Shown in pieces: positions 51,383 through 59,795 of a DNA stretch of 64,000 nt. Origin of the DNA: Actinomycetota bacterium (lineage in GTDB: Bacteria > Actinomycetota > Actinomycetes > Nanopelagicales > Nanopelagicaceae); assembly GCA_010023045.1 (NCBI GenBank), contig RGJX01000001.1, forward strand, positions 35,318 through 99,317. Direction: 5' to 3'. The notes beneath the pieces are model-generated. The model worked only from the letters and a program-made list of their open reading frames with translations. It was not told where the DNA came from and ran no database searches. The first letter of the stretch is position 1. Every line of letters begins with the position of its first letter. Both the position numbers and the translations under genes were made by a program.

Positions 51383-52192
51383 GTGGCGATAAAGAAGAAA
51401 CTAGCTAAAGCGGTAGCTAAATTTAAGAAAGCGCCTGCCAAAAAGGTCGCTCCTAAGAAGAGCCCTGCAAAAAATGCGGTGAAGAAAGCGGCTAAGAAGG
51501 CACCAGCCAAGAAAGCTCCAGCTAAAAAAATTCCCGCTAAGAAAGCGCCGGTCAAGCCCACCCTTGCCAAGAAGTTCCCACCAAAGAAACCGCAAGCAGA
51601 AATCATCAAGGGGCAACATAAAACTGCTCTCACCAGTAGTACGGCTAAGGGCGCAACGACAATCTCCGTATACAAGCCAGAAATTGAGGCAAGTGATGTA
51701 GTTGTCGTTGAAGAGAAGCGACTCGTTCTTCCGCCACCAATTCGTAAGCCAAAGCCAGGAAAGAAAGTTGCGCCGCTAAAGCCAATCAAGTCTGCTCCAC
51801 CACCACTAATCGTTGACGAGGGCGCTGAAAGTTGGAGTTCCGCAGAGTTGAAGTCAATTAGAAGTGAACTTGCTAAAGATCTCACTCGGCTAAAGAAAGA
51901 GTTAGCTGAGGTGGAGAGCGAGATGGATGCGCTGATTGAAGCGTCTGGCGTTGGAGCCGGGGATGATCAAGCGGATGCTGGCGCTAAGACTTTTGAACGC
52001 GAACATGAGATGTCACTTGTATACAACGCTCGCGATATGGTTCTACAGACCGAACGCGCCTTAGAGCGCATTGACACTAAGACTTATGGTCGATGTGAGG
52101 ATTGTGGGAATCCAATTGGCAAGGCAAGACTCCAAGTATTCCCGCGCGCAACGCTCTGCATGTTATGCAAACAGAAGGAAGAGCGCCGCTGA
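51383..52192 (+). CDS. TraR/DksA-type zinc finger protein with lysine/alanine-rich histone-H1-like tail
   Basis: 269 aa. Residues 1-70 are an extreme Lys-Ala-Pro tail with repeated PAKK/AKKA units resembling histone H1 and mycobacterial HupB tails. A proline-rich linker follows (about 75-150), then a helical hairpin (SSAELKSIRSELAKDLTRLKKELAEVE) and a four-cysteine zinc finger CEDCGNPIGKARLQVFPRA...CMLC at the end. DksA-like proteins bind RNA polymerase; CarD/RbpA-era actinobacteria often carry this family. The tail implies DNA or RNA binding. GTG start, divergent from ileS. Confidence 0.85.
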   Translation: MAIKKKLAKAVAKFKKAPAKKVAPKKSPAKNAVKKAAKKAPAKKAPAKKIPAKKAPVKPTLAKKFPPKKPQAEIIKGQHKTALTSSTAKGATTISVYKPEIEASDVVVVEEKRLVLPPPIRKPKPGKKVAPLKPIKSAPPPLIVDEGAESWSSAELKSIRSELAKDLTRLKKELAEVESEMDALIEASGVGAGDDQADAGAKTFEREHEMSLVYNARDMVLQTERALERIDTKTYGRCEDCGNPIGKARLQVFPRATLCMLCKQKEERR

Positions 52193-52704
52193 AGTCGTCC
52201 CGTGCTGATCGCGCGCGACGACTTTTCATCTCTATTGCGATATCTGTATTCGCCCTCGATTTAGCTTCCAAGAATTGGGCTGAGTCCTACCTTCAATATC
52301 GCGAGCCAATAAGAGTAATTGGTGATTTCTTGAAACTCAGTTACTCAACAAATTCTGGTGCGGCGTTTAGTCTTTTTACCGATGCCACCTTACTTCTTTC
52401 TTCACTTAAATTAGTCGTCGTCGGTTTCATTATTTTCTATATGCGAAATCTCACCAATCCACTCTGGGGCGCTGCTCTCGGCGCACTGCTTGGCGGAGTT
52501 GTTGGCAATCTTTTTGATCGAGCAATTAGACCCCCCGGAGTCTGGCGCGGTGAAGTAATCGATTGGATCGCGCTGCCGAATTGGCCGACCTTTAATATTG
52601 CCGATAGCGCGATCGTCTGCGCCGGTATTGCAATGACGATTTTGACGATGCGAAATATTCAACCCAAGGACTCAATCGGTAAGTCGCCGGATGGCTCGAA
52701 ATGA
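52165..52704 (+). CDS. lspA: Lipoprotein signal peptidase
   Basis: 179-aa four-helix aspartyl protease removing signal peptides from prolipoproteins after Lgt. Conserved DLASKNWAESYL, FLKLSYSTNSGAAFSL, GGVVGNLFDRAIRP with catalytic Asp, and WPTFNIADSAIVCAG with the second Asp. The exact start is unsure: ATG 52165 lies 28 bp inside the zinc finger gene, and a CTG near 52190 after GGAAGAG is another option. Overlaps rluD by 4 bp. Confidence 0.92.
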   Translation: MQTEGRAPLKSSRADRARRLFISIAISVFALDLASKNWAESYLQYREPIRVIGDFLKLSYSTNSGAAFSLFTDATLLLSSLKLVVVGFIIFYMRNLTNPLWGAALGALLGGVVGNLFDRAIRPPGVWRGEVIDWIALPNWPTFNIADSAIVCAGIAMTILTMRNIQPKDSIGKSPDGSK

Positions 52705-53636
52705 CCCCACGGGAGAAGCGAGTAGTACTCATCGATGAAACCCTAGAAGGGGAGCGGGTAGATATCGCGCTCACTGGACTATTAGGGCTATCTAGAAGTG
52801 CAGTAGCGGATTTACTCAATGCCGGCGATGTGTTGCAAGGAAAAAAACCATTAGCGAAGTCGGATCGTGTTAAAGCTGGAGATCGCCTTCAAGTCCTACT
52901 TCCGGCCGAGATTGATCCCCTTGATTTCACGCGCGTGGTAAGTGACGAACTAGATGTTGTCTATGACGATGCAGATGTCGTTGTAATCAACAAACCGGTG
53001 GGCGTTGCGGCTCATCCAAGCCCTGGCTGGCAAGGTCCTACAGTTCTAGGTGATCTGATTTCACGCGGTTACCCAATTTCTACATCTGGAGCCGAGGAGC
53101 GAAAAGGAATTGTGCAACGTCTCGATGTCGGAACTACTGGGCTAATGGTGGTCGCAAAGCATGAAGATTCCTACATCGCCTTGAAGAATCAATTTAGATC
53201 TAGAACAGTCTCAAAGGTTTATCACGCGCTAGTTCAAGGGCATATGGATCCTACGGAGGGAACCATTGATGCTCCGATCGGCAGACATCCAAAAGAGGAT
53301 TATCGGTTCGCGGTTGTCGCAGATGGAAAACCTAGCGTTACCCACTTCTCATTAATTGAATTCTTACCTGGTGCAACACTTCTAAGAGTTGAGCTAGAGA
53401 CAGGAAGGACTCACCAGATTCGAGTCCACTTCAGCGCACTACGCCATCCACTTGTAGGAGATCTTGCGTATGGTGCAGATCCAGTTTTAGCAGCGCGACT
53501 TGAATTGAAGAGACCTTGGTTACACGCTATTCAACTCTCATTCGATCAACCTTCAAGTGGGGAGCGGATTACGCTTAGTAGCGAATATCCCGCTGACCTG
53601 AAACACGCCTTGACTTTGCTTGGTTCGGAGTCTTGA
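52701..53636 (+). CDS. rluD: Ribosomal large subunit pseudouridine synthase (RluA/RluD family)
   Basis: 311-aa pseudouridine synthase. N-terminal S4 RNA-binding domain (ERVDIALTGLLGLSRSAVADLL), then the RluA catalytic domain with VINKPVGVAAHPSPGW and the active Asp in VQRLDVGTTGLMVVAK near residue 137, plus LETGRTHQIRVHF and HPLVGDLAYG. It likely modifies 23S rRNA helix 69. The order lspA-rluD-dnaE1 is common in Actinobacteria. Confidence 0.93.
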   Translation: MTPREKRVVLIDETLEGERVDIALTGLLGLSRSAVADLLNAGDVLQGKKPLAKSDRVKAGDRLQVLLPAEIDPLDFTRVVSDELDVVYDDADVVVINKPVGVAAHPSPGWQGPTVLGDLISRGYPISTSGAEERKGIVQRLDVGTTGLMVVAKHEDSYIALKNQFRSRTVSKVYHALVQGHMDPTEGTIDAPIGRHPKEDYRFAVVADGKPSVTHFSLIEFLPGATLLRVELETGRTHQIRVHFSALRHPLVGDLAYGADPVLAARLELKRPWLHAIQLSFDQPSSGERITLSSEYPADLKHALTLLGSES

Positions 53637-53673
53637 CCCCGTTAGTCGTAGCAGGGGAGTAATCTCGCCGACC

Positions 53674-56600
53674 GTGAGCAAGGACTTCGTACACCTTCAT
53701 GTGCATACCGAGTACTCAATGCTCGATGGAGCTGCTCGAATAGATCAACTTGCAGAAGAAGTTGCGCGCCAGGGCAGCCCCGCAATTGCGATTACCGATC
53801 ATGGCCACGTTTTTGGCGCCTTTGACTTTTATAAGACGATGAAATCAGTTGGAGTAAAACCGATTATCGGGATAGAGGCATATGTAGCGCCCGAATCTCG
53901 CCTGGATAAGCGGCGCGTGAAGTGGGCCGAAGGCGGCGAAGACGATGTCTCAGCTGGTGGCGCGTACACACACATGACAATTCTTGCCGAAAATAATGAA
54001 GGTCTCTCAAATTTGTTTAAGTTGGCATCTTTAGCTTCACTTGAGGGCTTTTATTACAAACCGCGAATGGATCGAGAACTTCTTACAAAGTATTCAGCAG
54101 GATTAATTGCTACCTCAGGATGTGTTGCAGGAGAGATTCAAACTCGACTTCGAATGGGCGCTTATGAAGAGGCCAGGAGCGCGGCTGCGACGTATCGGGA
54201 GATTTTTGGCCCAGATAACTTCTATATCGAGCTAATGGATCACGACCTGGAGATTGAAAACCGAGTTAAATCCGATCTGCTTCGCCTTGCTAAGGAATTA
54301 GGGTTGCCACTACTTGCCACAAACGATCTGCACTACACCTTTGCTCAAGATGCAAAGCACCATGCGGCGCTTCTTGCCGTTCAATCAGGAACCACTCTCT
54401 CTGATCCAAAGCGATTTAAGTTTGATAGTGAAGAGTTCTACTTAAAGGATGCCGCAACGATGCGCCGACTCTTCAAAGATTTAGAAGTGGCTTGCGATAA
54501 CACTTTATTGATAGCCGAACGGTGCAATGTCACGCTGCGCGAGAATGAGAATCTGCTCCCTAAATTCCCAGTCCCAGATGGAGAAAATGAAAATTCCTGG
54601 TTAGTTAAACAAGCAAAAGTTGGACTTTCGAAAAAATTTCCAGAAGGGGCTAGCAAGGAGCACCAAGAGCGACTTGATTATGAACTTGGCGTTATGACCA
54701 AGATGGGATTTGCTGGCTACTTCTTAGTGGTTGCTGACTTAGTGGCTCATGCCAAATCAGTCGGCATTCGAGTCGGACCAGGTCGCGGTTCGGCGGCCGG
54801 ATCACTAGTTTCATATTGCCTAGGAATTACCGCACTTGACCCAATCAAACATGGCTTACTCTTTGAGCGCTTCTTAAATCCCGATCGAATTTCGATGCCT
54901 GATATCGATCTAGATTTCGATGAAAGAAGGCGCGGGGAGATGATTCGCTATGCGATTGATAAATATGGCGAGGATCGGGTCGCCCAGATCATTACCTACA
55001 ACACTATTAAATCTAAACAATCCATAAAGGATGCAAGCCGAGTTCTGGGTTATCCCTTTGCAATCGGAGATCGTTTAACTAAAGCCCTTCCCCCTGCAAT
55101 CATGGGTAAGGACATCTCATTAAGTGGAGTATTCGATAAGAGCCATGAGCGATTCCAAGAAGCGCAAGAGTTTCGCAATATTTATGAAGAGGATCAAGAA
55201 GCAAAAGCAATTGTTGATACCGCTCGTGGCTTAGAGGGACTAAAACGTCAATGGAGCGTGCATGCAGCCGGTGTGATTTTGAGTCGCGATCCACTCTTAG
55301 ATGTAATCCCAATCCAGCGACGCGAGGCTGATGGTGCGGTAATTACTCAATTCGACATGATTGCCTGTGAATCAACCGGCCTTCTCAAGATGGATTTCCT
55401 AGGGCTACGAAATCTCTCAGTGCTAGATGACTGTTTATTAAACATTGAAAAGAATAGAAATGAGCGAGTAGTACTAGAGGAGTTAGAGCTAGCCGATAAG
55501 AAAACATTTGAACTTTTGGCGCGTGGTGAGACTTTGGGCGTATTCCAACTCGATAGCGCCCCAATCCGAGCTCTACTTCGATCGATGAACCCGGATTCGT
55601 TTGAAGATATTTCTGCTGTAATCGCTCTATATCGTCCCGGTCCAATGGGAGTTAATGCTCATAATGATTATGCAGATCGCAAGAATAAACGTAAGCGGAT
55701 TGAACCAATTCATCCCGAGCTATCCGAACCTCTAAAAGAGATCCTTGATGACACCTATGGATTAATCGTCTATCAAGAACAAGTTATGGCAATTGCCCAG
55801 AAAGTTGCGGGATTCTCACTAGCTCGCGCGGACCTATTGCGAAAGGCAATGGGTAAGAAGAATAAAGAAATCCTAGATAAAGAATACGTTCATTTCGAAG
55901 CGGGGATGAAGAAGAATGGGTTCTCTAACTTGGCAATCGAAGAACTTTGGAAGACGCTAATTCCGTTCTCCGATTACGCATTCAATCGAGCTCATAGCGC
56001 GGGATATGGCGTGGTTTCATTCTGGACCGCATATTTAAAGGCGAATTACCCAACTGAGTACATGGCAGCACTTCTATCAAGCGTCAAGGACGATAAAGAC
56101 AAGTCGGCGCTCTACCTAAATGAGTGCCGCAGAATGGGAATCAAAGTTCTTCCACCCGATGTAAATGAGTCAGATTCGGAGTACACACCTCGTGGCAAAG
56201 ATATTCGATTCGGTCTCGCAGCTATTCGCAATGTCGGTGAGAATGTTGTTTCCTCAGTCGTTAGGAATAGGAGCGCTAAAGGGCGGTACGGATCATTCGG
56301 TGACTTCCTAGCCAAGGTTGATGCGGTTGTCTGCAATAAGAAAACGATTGAATCGCTAATTAAGGCAGGCGCATTTGATTCACTAGGGGATACTCGAAAA
56401 GGACTGATGGCGGTCCACCTCGAGGCAATCGAAGCGATCTCTGAAACAAAGCGCGCAGAATCCATCGGACAATTCGACTTATTTGGCGGAAATGAGTCAC
56501 AGGGCGTGATTTCCGGAGTTGTATTAGATATCCCTAAAGATGAATGGGAAAAATCCTTGGCGCTTTCCTATGAACGCGAAATGCTGGGCCTTTACGTCTC

Positions 56601-57177
56601 AGATCATCCGTTACTTGGAGTCGAACATGTATTGAAGAGTGTTCGTGATGTTCCCGTCTCACAGATCTATGATGAACAAGTCGCGCATGAAAGTATCTTC
56701 ACAATTGCCGGTTTGATAACTAGCGTCCAGCGCAAAGTTAGCCGGCAAGGCTCAAATTGGGCGATAGTTACAGTTGAAGATCTTGAGGGTGCGATTGATG
56801 TCCTCTTCTTCTCTAACTCATATCAACAGCATGCGCTAAATCTCATTGAGGATCGCATCGTCGCAATTCGTGGACGAGTTGATAAACGGGAAGAGACTCC
56901 GAGATTTACGGCTCTCGATCTCTCAATTCCAGATGTCAACCAAGCCCCAATCGGACCATTTGTAATTCGCGTCGAAGCTGAACGTTGCACTCCACCATTA
57001 GTAGATCGGATGAAAGAGATTCTCCGTTCGCATCCTGGTACTAGAGAAGTTCACCTTCGAATTGAAGGGGGCGTAAAAGATACGACTTTTAGATTAGATG
57101 ACGGATTGAAAATTACCGCCTCACCAAGCCTGAGCGCAGATTTAAAGTCGATACTGGGCCCAGACTGCCTCGTTTAG
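53674..57177 (+). CDS. dnaE1: Replicative DNA polymerase III alpha subunit
   Basis: 1167-aa C-family polymerase, the main replicase. PHP domain start FVHLHVHTEYSMLDGAARIDQL, polymerase core with GRGSAAGSLVSYCLGIT, MPDIDLDFDERRRGEM (catalytic Asps), and LFRPG-type ALYRPGPMGVNAHNDY; C-terminal HhH and OB domain (FTIAGLITSVQRKVSRQGSNWA). I start at GTG 53674; the track start at 53620 is within rluD. No proofreading Cys or frame damage seen. Confidence 0.95.
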   Translation: MSKDFVHLHVHTEYSMLDGAARIDQLAEEVARQGSPAIAITDHGHVFGAFDFYKTMKSVGVKPIIGIEAYVAPESRLDKRRVKWAEGGEDDVSAGGAYTHMTILAENNEGLSNLFKLASLASLEGFYYKPRMDRELLTKYSAGLIATSGCVAGEIQTRLRMGAYEEARSAAATYREIFGPDNFYIELMDHDLEIENRVKSDLLRLAKELGLPLLATNDLHYTFAQDAKHHAALLAVQSGTTLSDPKRFKFDSEEFYLKDAATMRRLFKDLEVACDNTLLIAERCNVTLRENENLLPKFPVPDGENENSWLVKQAKVGLSKKFPEGASKEHQERLDYELGVMTKMGFAGYFLVVADLVAHAKSVGIRVGPGRGSAAGSLVSYCLGITALDPIKHGLLFERFLNPDRISMPDIDLDFDERRRGEMIRYAIDKYGEDRVAQIITYNTIKSKQSIKDASRVLGYPFAIGDRLTKALPPAIMGKDISLSGVFDKSHERFQEAQEFRNIYEEDQEAKAIVDTARGLEGLKRQWSVHAAGVILSRDPLLDVIPIQRREADGAVITQFDMIACESTGLLKMDFLGLRNLSVLDDCLLNIEKNRNERVVLEELELADKKTFELLARGETLGVFQLDSAPIRALLRSMNPDSFEDISAVIALYRPGPMGVNAHNDYADRKNKRKRIEPIHPELSEPLKEILDDTYGLIVYQEQVMAIAQKVAGFSLARADLLRKAMGKKNKEILDKEYVHFEAGMKKNGFSNLAIEELWKTLIPFSDYAFNRAHSAGYGVVSFWTAYLKANYPTEYMAALLSSVKDDKDKSALYLNECRRMGIKVLPPDVNESDSEYTPRGKDIRFGLAAIRNVGENVVSSVVRNRSAKGRYGSFGDFLAKVDAVVCNKKTIESLIKAGAFDSLGDTRKGLMAVHLEAIEAISETKRAESIGQFDLFGGNESQGVISGVVLDIPKDEWEKSLALSYEREMLGLYVSDHPLLGVEHVLKSVRDVPVSQIYDEQVAHESIFTIAGLITSVQRKVSRQGSNWAIVTVEDLEGAIDVLFFSNSYQQHALNLIEDRIVAIRGRVDKREETPRFTALDLSIPDVNQAPIGPFVIRVEAERCTPPLVDRMKEILRSHPGTREVHLRIEGGVKDTTFRLDDGLKITASPSLSADLKSILGPDCLV

Positions 57178-57387
57178 TCCTGCTAAAACCAGAGCAGGAG
57201 TCCACACCCTTCTATTAAGAATGCGTTATCGAGAGCTAGATGATGGATCCAGAAGCTAGCCCAAAGGTAGAGGCCCTTGCATCCGAACAGGCCGCGGCCG
57301 TGCGAAGGTAATGGGTATGGAATAGAATTTTGGAGATTCAAGAGAGCAAATCGAGTCAAGTCGACCAGTCCAGTAAAGGGAGCAAGC
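57178..57387. other. Spacer between dnaE1 and the DsbA-like gene
   Basis: 210 bp, the largest gap of the right half. A weak hairpin CCTGCT/AGCAGG (57180-57199) follows dnaE1 without a T-run. TAGAAT at 57323-57328 could be a -10 box for the downstream gene, but no good -35 is seen. A 23-codon frame (57240-57311, MMDPEASPKVEAL...) has no clear support. Confidence 0.4.
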
Positions 57388-58131
57388 GTGCCAAAAGAGC
57401 CTCGCCAGAAAGTTAGGGATGCCAAGCCAAAGGGTGACACCCTTACTAGAAATTTGGTTCTAGGAATGGTTGGACTCGTAGTTCTATCTGGCGTCATCTT
57501 CACTTTCATGGATAAGCGCTCCGGTGGCGGAAGCGAAACCCCAATTGCAATTGAGAACTTGGATACCTCAAATCTTGGTGCACCATTGTCTGCACAAGTT
57601 AGCGAAGCCGATGATTACGGCATCGTCTTTAATCCTGACTCCGCCCTAGAAATCAATATCTGGGAAGACTTCCAGTGTCCGTTCTGTAACTTCTTTGAGA
57701 AGGAAATGGGTGGCTACTTAGATGAGTTGATTCGAAATAAAGAGGCAAAGGTCGTTTACCACATGGCCTCCTTCTTGGGTCAAGAATCAGTGCGCGCATC
57801 TAACGCCGCGTATTGCGCAATTGACGAGGGTCGTTTCCTCGATTTTCATAAGGCGCTCTATCAAGTCCAAGGTAATGAAAATTCTGGGCTCTTCTCAAAT
57901 GAAAATCTGATTACTATCGGTAAGAAGCTTGGTATAACAAACCAATCATTTGCAGATTGTGTGAATGATAATAAGTATGGCGATAGCGTTAAGAAAGTCG
58001 CTGAATCAATGAAGCCAAACAATGTCGAAGGAACTCCGACTGTTTTCATTAATGGAACTCGTTGGGAGCGAACAACAAGTGAATTTAAACTTGATGAATT
58101 TAAGGCGGCGGTAGAAGCTGCAAAGCAGTAA
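57388..58131 (+). CDS. Membrane-anchored DsbA-like thiol-disulfide oxidoreductase
   Basis: 247 aa from GTG 57388 (AAAGGGAG 5 nt ahead). Basic cytosolic start, one signal-anchor helix (about 21-41), and an extracytoplasmic thioredoxin-fold domain of the DsbA/Thioredoxin_4 type with the active site FQCPFCNFFE (CPFC at 97-100) and cis-Pro region VEGTPTVFINGTRW. It should oxidise or isomerise disulfides of exported proteins, as actinobacteria fold many disulfide proteins outside. The DsbB/VKOR partner is not in the window. Confidence 0.9.
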   Translation: MPKEPRQKVRDAKPKGDTLTRNLVLGMVGLVVLSGVIFTFMDKRSGGGSETPIAIENLDTSNLGAPLSAQVSEADDYGIVFNPDSALEINIWEDFQCPFCNFFEKEMGGYLDELIRNKEAKVVYHMASFLGQESVRASNAAYCAIDEGRFLDFHKALYQVQGNENSGLFSNENLITIGKKLGITNQSFADCVNDNKYGDSVKKVAESMKPNNVEGTPTVFINGTRWERTTSEFKLDEFKAAVEAAKQ

Positions 58132-58142
58132 GTAGGGAATCG

Positions 58143-58973
58143 GTGAAGTTCGCCAGCATTCCCTCACCGGAACGTTCCTTCTTAGAGATCGGACCATTGA
58201 CACTTCACTTCTACGCGTTCTGCATCATGCTTGGAATTGTTGCTGCTGTTTTAATCGGTGGACGAAGATATGTTGCGATGGGCGGCAAGGCTGGAGTTGT
58301 CGGTGACATAGCGATTTTTGCAGTTCCGGCCGGGGTTATTGGTGGTCGGCTCTATCACGTAATAACTTCGCCGCAAGACTATTTCGGTCCGGGCGGTAAT
58401 CCGATTGAAGCTCTCTATATCTGGCAAGGCGGTCTTGGTATTTGGGGGGCGATCTCACTCGGTGCAGTTGCCGCTTATTTTGCATATAAAAGGAATCCCA
58501 ATCGGGGCGAGATTCGATTTGCGAGTTTTGCCGATGCGATTGCTCCGGCGTTACTGATAGCCCAGGCGATTGGCAGATTTGGTAATTGGTTCAATAAAGA
58601 GTTATTCGGCAGACCACTTGATGCTCCCTGGGCGCTTGAGATTCCATTCCGGTATCGACCCATTGGATTCTCAAACTTTGAAACATTCCACCCAACCTTT
58701 TTGTATGAGGCGCTCTGGTGTTCGATAGTTGCCCTTTTACTGATTTGGATCGGAAAGCGAGCACAACTCGCAAGTGGCTCGCTCTTTGCTCTCTATGTTG
58801 GCGCATACTCATTTGGCCGCGGCTTGATTGAGATGATTCGGATTGATGAGGCAAATTTGATACTTGGGCTACGTCTAAATATCTGGACTAGCCTCATTCT
58901 GCTTCTTGTCTCTGCCCTCACTCTCTACCGGCTAAATTCAAAAGGAAAAGAGAACTCAAGTAGTAGGGTTTGA
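58143..58973 (+). CDS. lgt: Prolipoprotein diacylglyceryl transferase
   Basis: 276-aa seven-helix membrane enzyme moving diacylglycerol to the lipobox cysteine. Family blocks: GPLTLHFYAFCIMLGI, AGVIGGRLYHVITS, WQGGLGIWGAI, and the Lgt signature GRFGNWFNKELFGRP near residue 143, then HPTFLYEALW and GRGLIEMIR. GTG start. It prepares the substrate for LspA at 52.2 kb. Confidence 0.95.
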   Translation: MKFASIPSPERSFLEIGPLTLHFYAFCIMLGIVAAVLIGGRRYVAMGGKAGVVGDIAIFAVPAGVIGGRLYHVITSPQDYFGPGGNPIEALYIWQGGLGIWGAISLGAVAAYFAYKRNPNRGEIRFASFADAIAPALLIAQAIGRFGNWFNKELFGRPLDAPWALEIPFRYRPIGFSNFETFHPTFLYEALWCSIVALLLIWIGKRAQLASGSLFALYVGAYSFGRGLIEMIRIDEANLILGLRLNIWTSLILLLVSALTLYRLNSKGKENSSSRV

Positions 58974-58975
58974 AC

Positions 58976-59683
58976 ATGTCGCTACATGAGATTCACAAGC
59001 GGAATGAAGACCACAAGACTAATCGTGCTGGCTGGCTCCGAGCCGCGGTTCTTGGTGTAAATGATGGACTTGTCTCAACTGCATCATTGATGATTGGCAT
59101 AGTTTCTGCCGGGAAAAATGACTTTGTATTGACTGCAGGCGCTGCTGCAATTACTGCAGGTGCTATGTCGATGGCTGTCGGAGAGTATGTTTCTGTTCGC
59201 TCGCAAAACGATATTGAGGAATCAGATCGCCGCCTGGAGAAAGAACATCTTGAGTTGGACCCTGAAGGCGAACTTGAGGAGTTGACCCAGATTTACCAAT
59301 CGCGTGGCTTATCTCGAACGACCGCTGAGAAAGTTGCCCAAGAGTTGCATGATCACGATGCCCTAGGCGCTCACTTACGCGATGAACTTGGACAATTCGA
59401 AGCAACTAAAGCGCGACCGCTACAAGCTGCAGTTGCATCGGCCCTTAGCTTTACGGCTGGCGGTCTCATTCCTTTTGTTGGAGCGTTCGCTCCTACCCTT
59501 GGCGATAAGGCGATTTCCATAATTGGTTTTTCATTTATCGGACTGGTGATGGCTGGGATTGTGAGCGCAAAGACTGCGGGATCGAAAATTGGACGGACAA
59601 CCCTTCGAATCGTTATGGGTGGCGCCTTAGGTATGGCCATTACCGCGGGCGTTGGTCAAATCGCTCACATCTCCGGTATTTAA
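58976..59683 (+). CDS. VIT/CCC1-family iron/manganese transporter
   Basis: 235-aa membrane protein of the VIT1/CCC1 (DUF125) family. The first helix region GWLRAAVLGVNDGLVSTASLMIGI and GAMSMAVGEYVSVRSQND are typical; a cytosolic helical metal-binding stretch (about 75-135) rich in Glu/Asp follows, then three more helices. It likely removes Fe2+ or Mn2+ from the cytosol. ATG 58976 is 2 bp after lgt. Confidence 0.88.
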   Translation: MSLHEIHKRNEDHKTNRAGWLRAAVLGVNDGLVSTASLMIGIVSAGKNDFVLTAGAAAITAGAMSMAVGEYVSVRSQNDIEESDRRLEKEHLELDPEGELEELTQIYQSRGLSRTTAEKVAQELHDHDALGAHLRDELGQFEATKARPLQAAVASALSFTAGGLIPFVGAFAPTLGDKAISIIGFSFIGLVMAGIVSAKTAGSKIGRTTLRIVMGGALGMAITAGVGQIAHISGI

Positions 59684-59795
59684 GTTATTTGGTAGATTCT
59701 CCCTTCCTACGGGCCATCGCCGTCCCTTCAAATTTCCATTAAGAGAGAAATGCTCTAGCGATATCTGAGTCGCTCGAGTCAAAAGATGGAGCGAG

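Noticed and set aside
51400-51580. Repetitive AAGAAAGC units that look like a repeat array
   Set aside because: They are codon-level repeats for PAKK/AKKA in a real protein, with no spacers, so not CRISPR or a mobile repeat.
51358-51885. 175-aa minus-strand ORF rich in Ala/Gly/Phe
   Set aside because: It is the mirror of the Lys-Ala repeat tail of the zinc finger gene; low complexity gives a long open frame by chance.
57240-57311. 23-codon plus-strand ORF in the dnaE1 downstream spacer
   Set aside because: Too short, no homology that I recognise and only a weak GAGAG ahead of it; listed only as part of the spacer.
57183-57509. 108-aa minus-strand ORF after dnaE1, partly in non-coding DNA
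   Set aside because: It runs into the DsbA-like gene on the other strand, shows no family motif and has no ribosome site.
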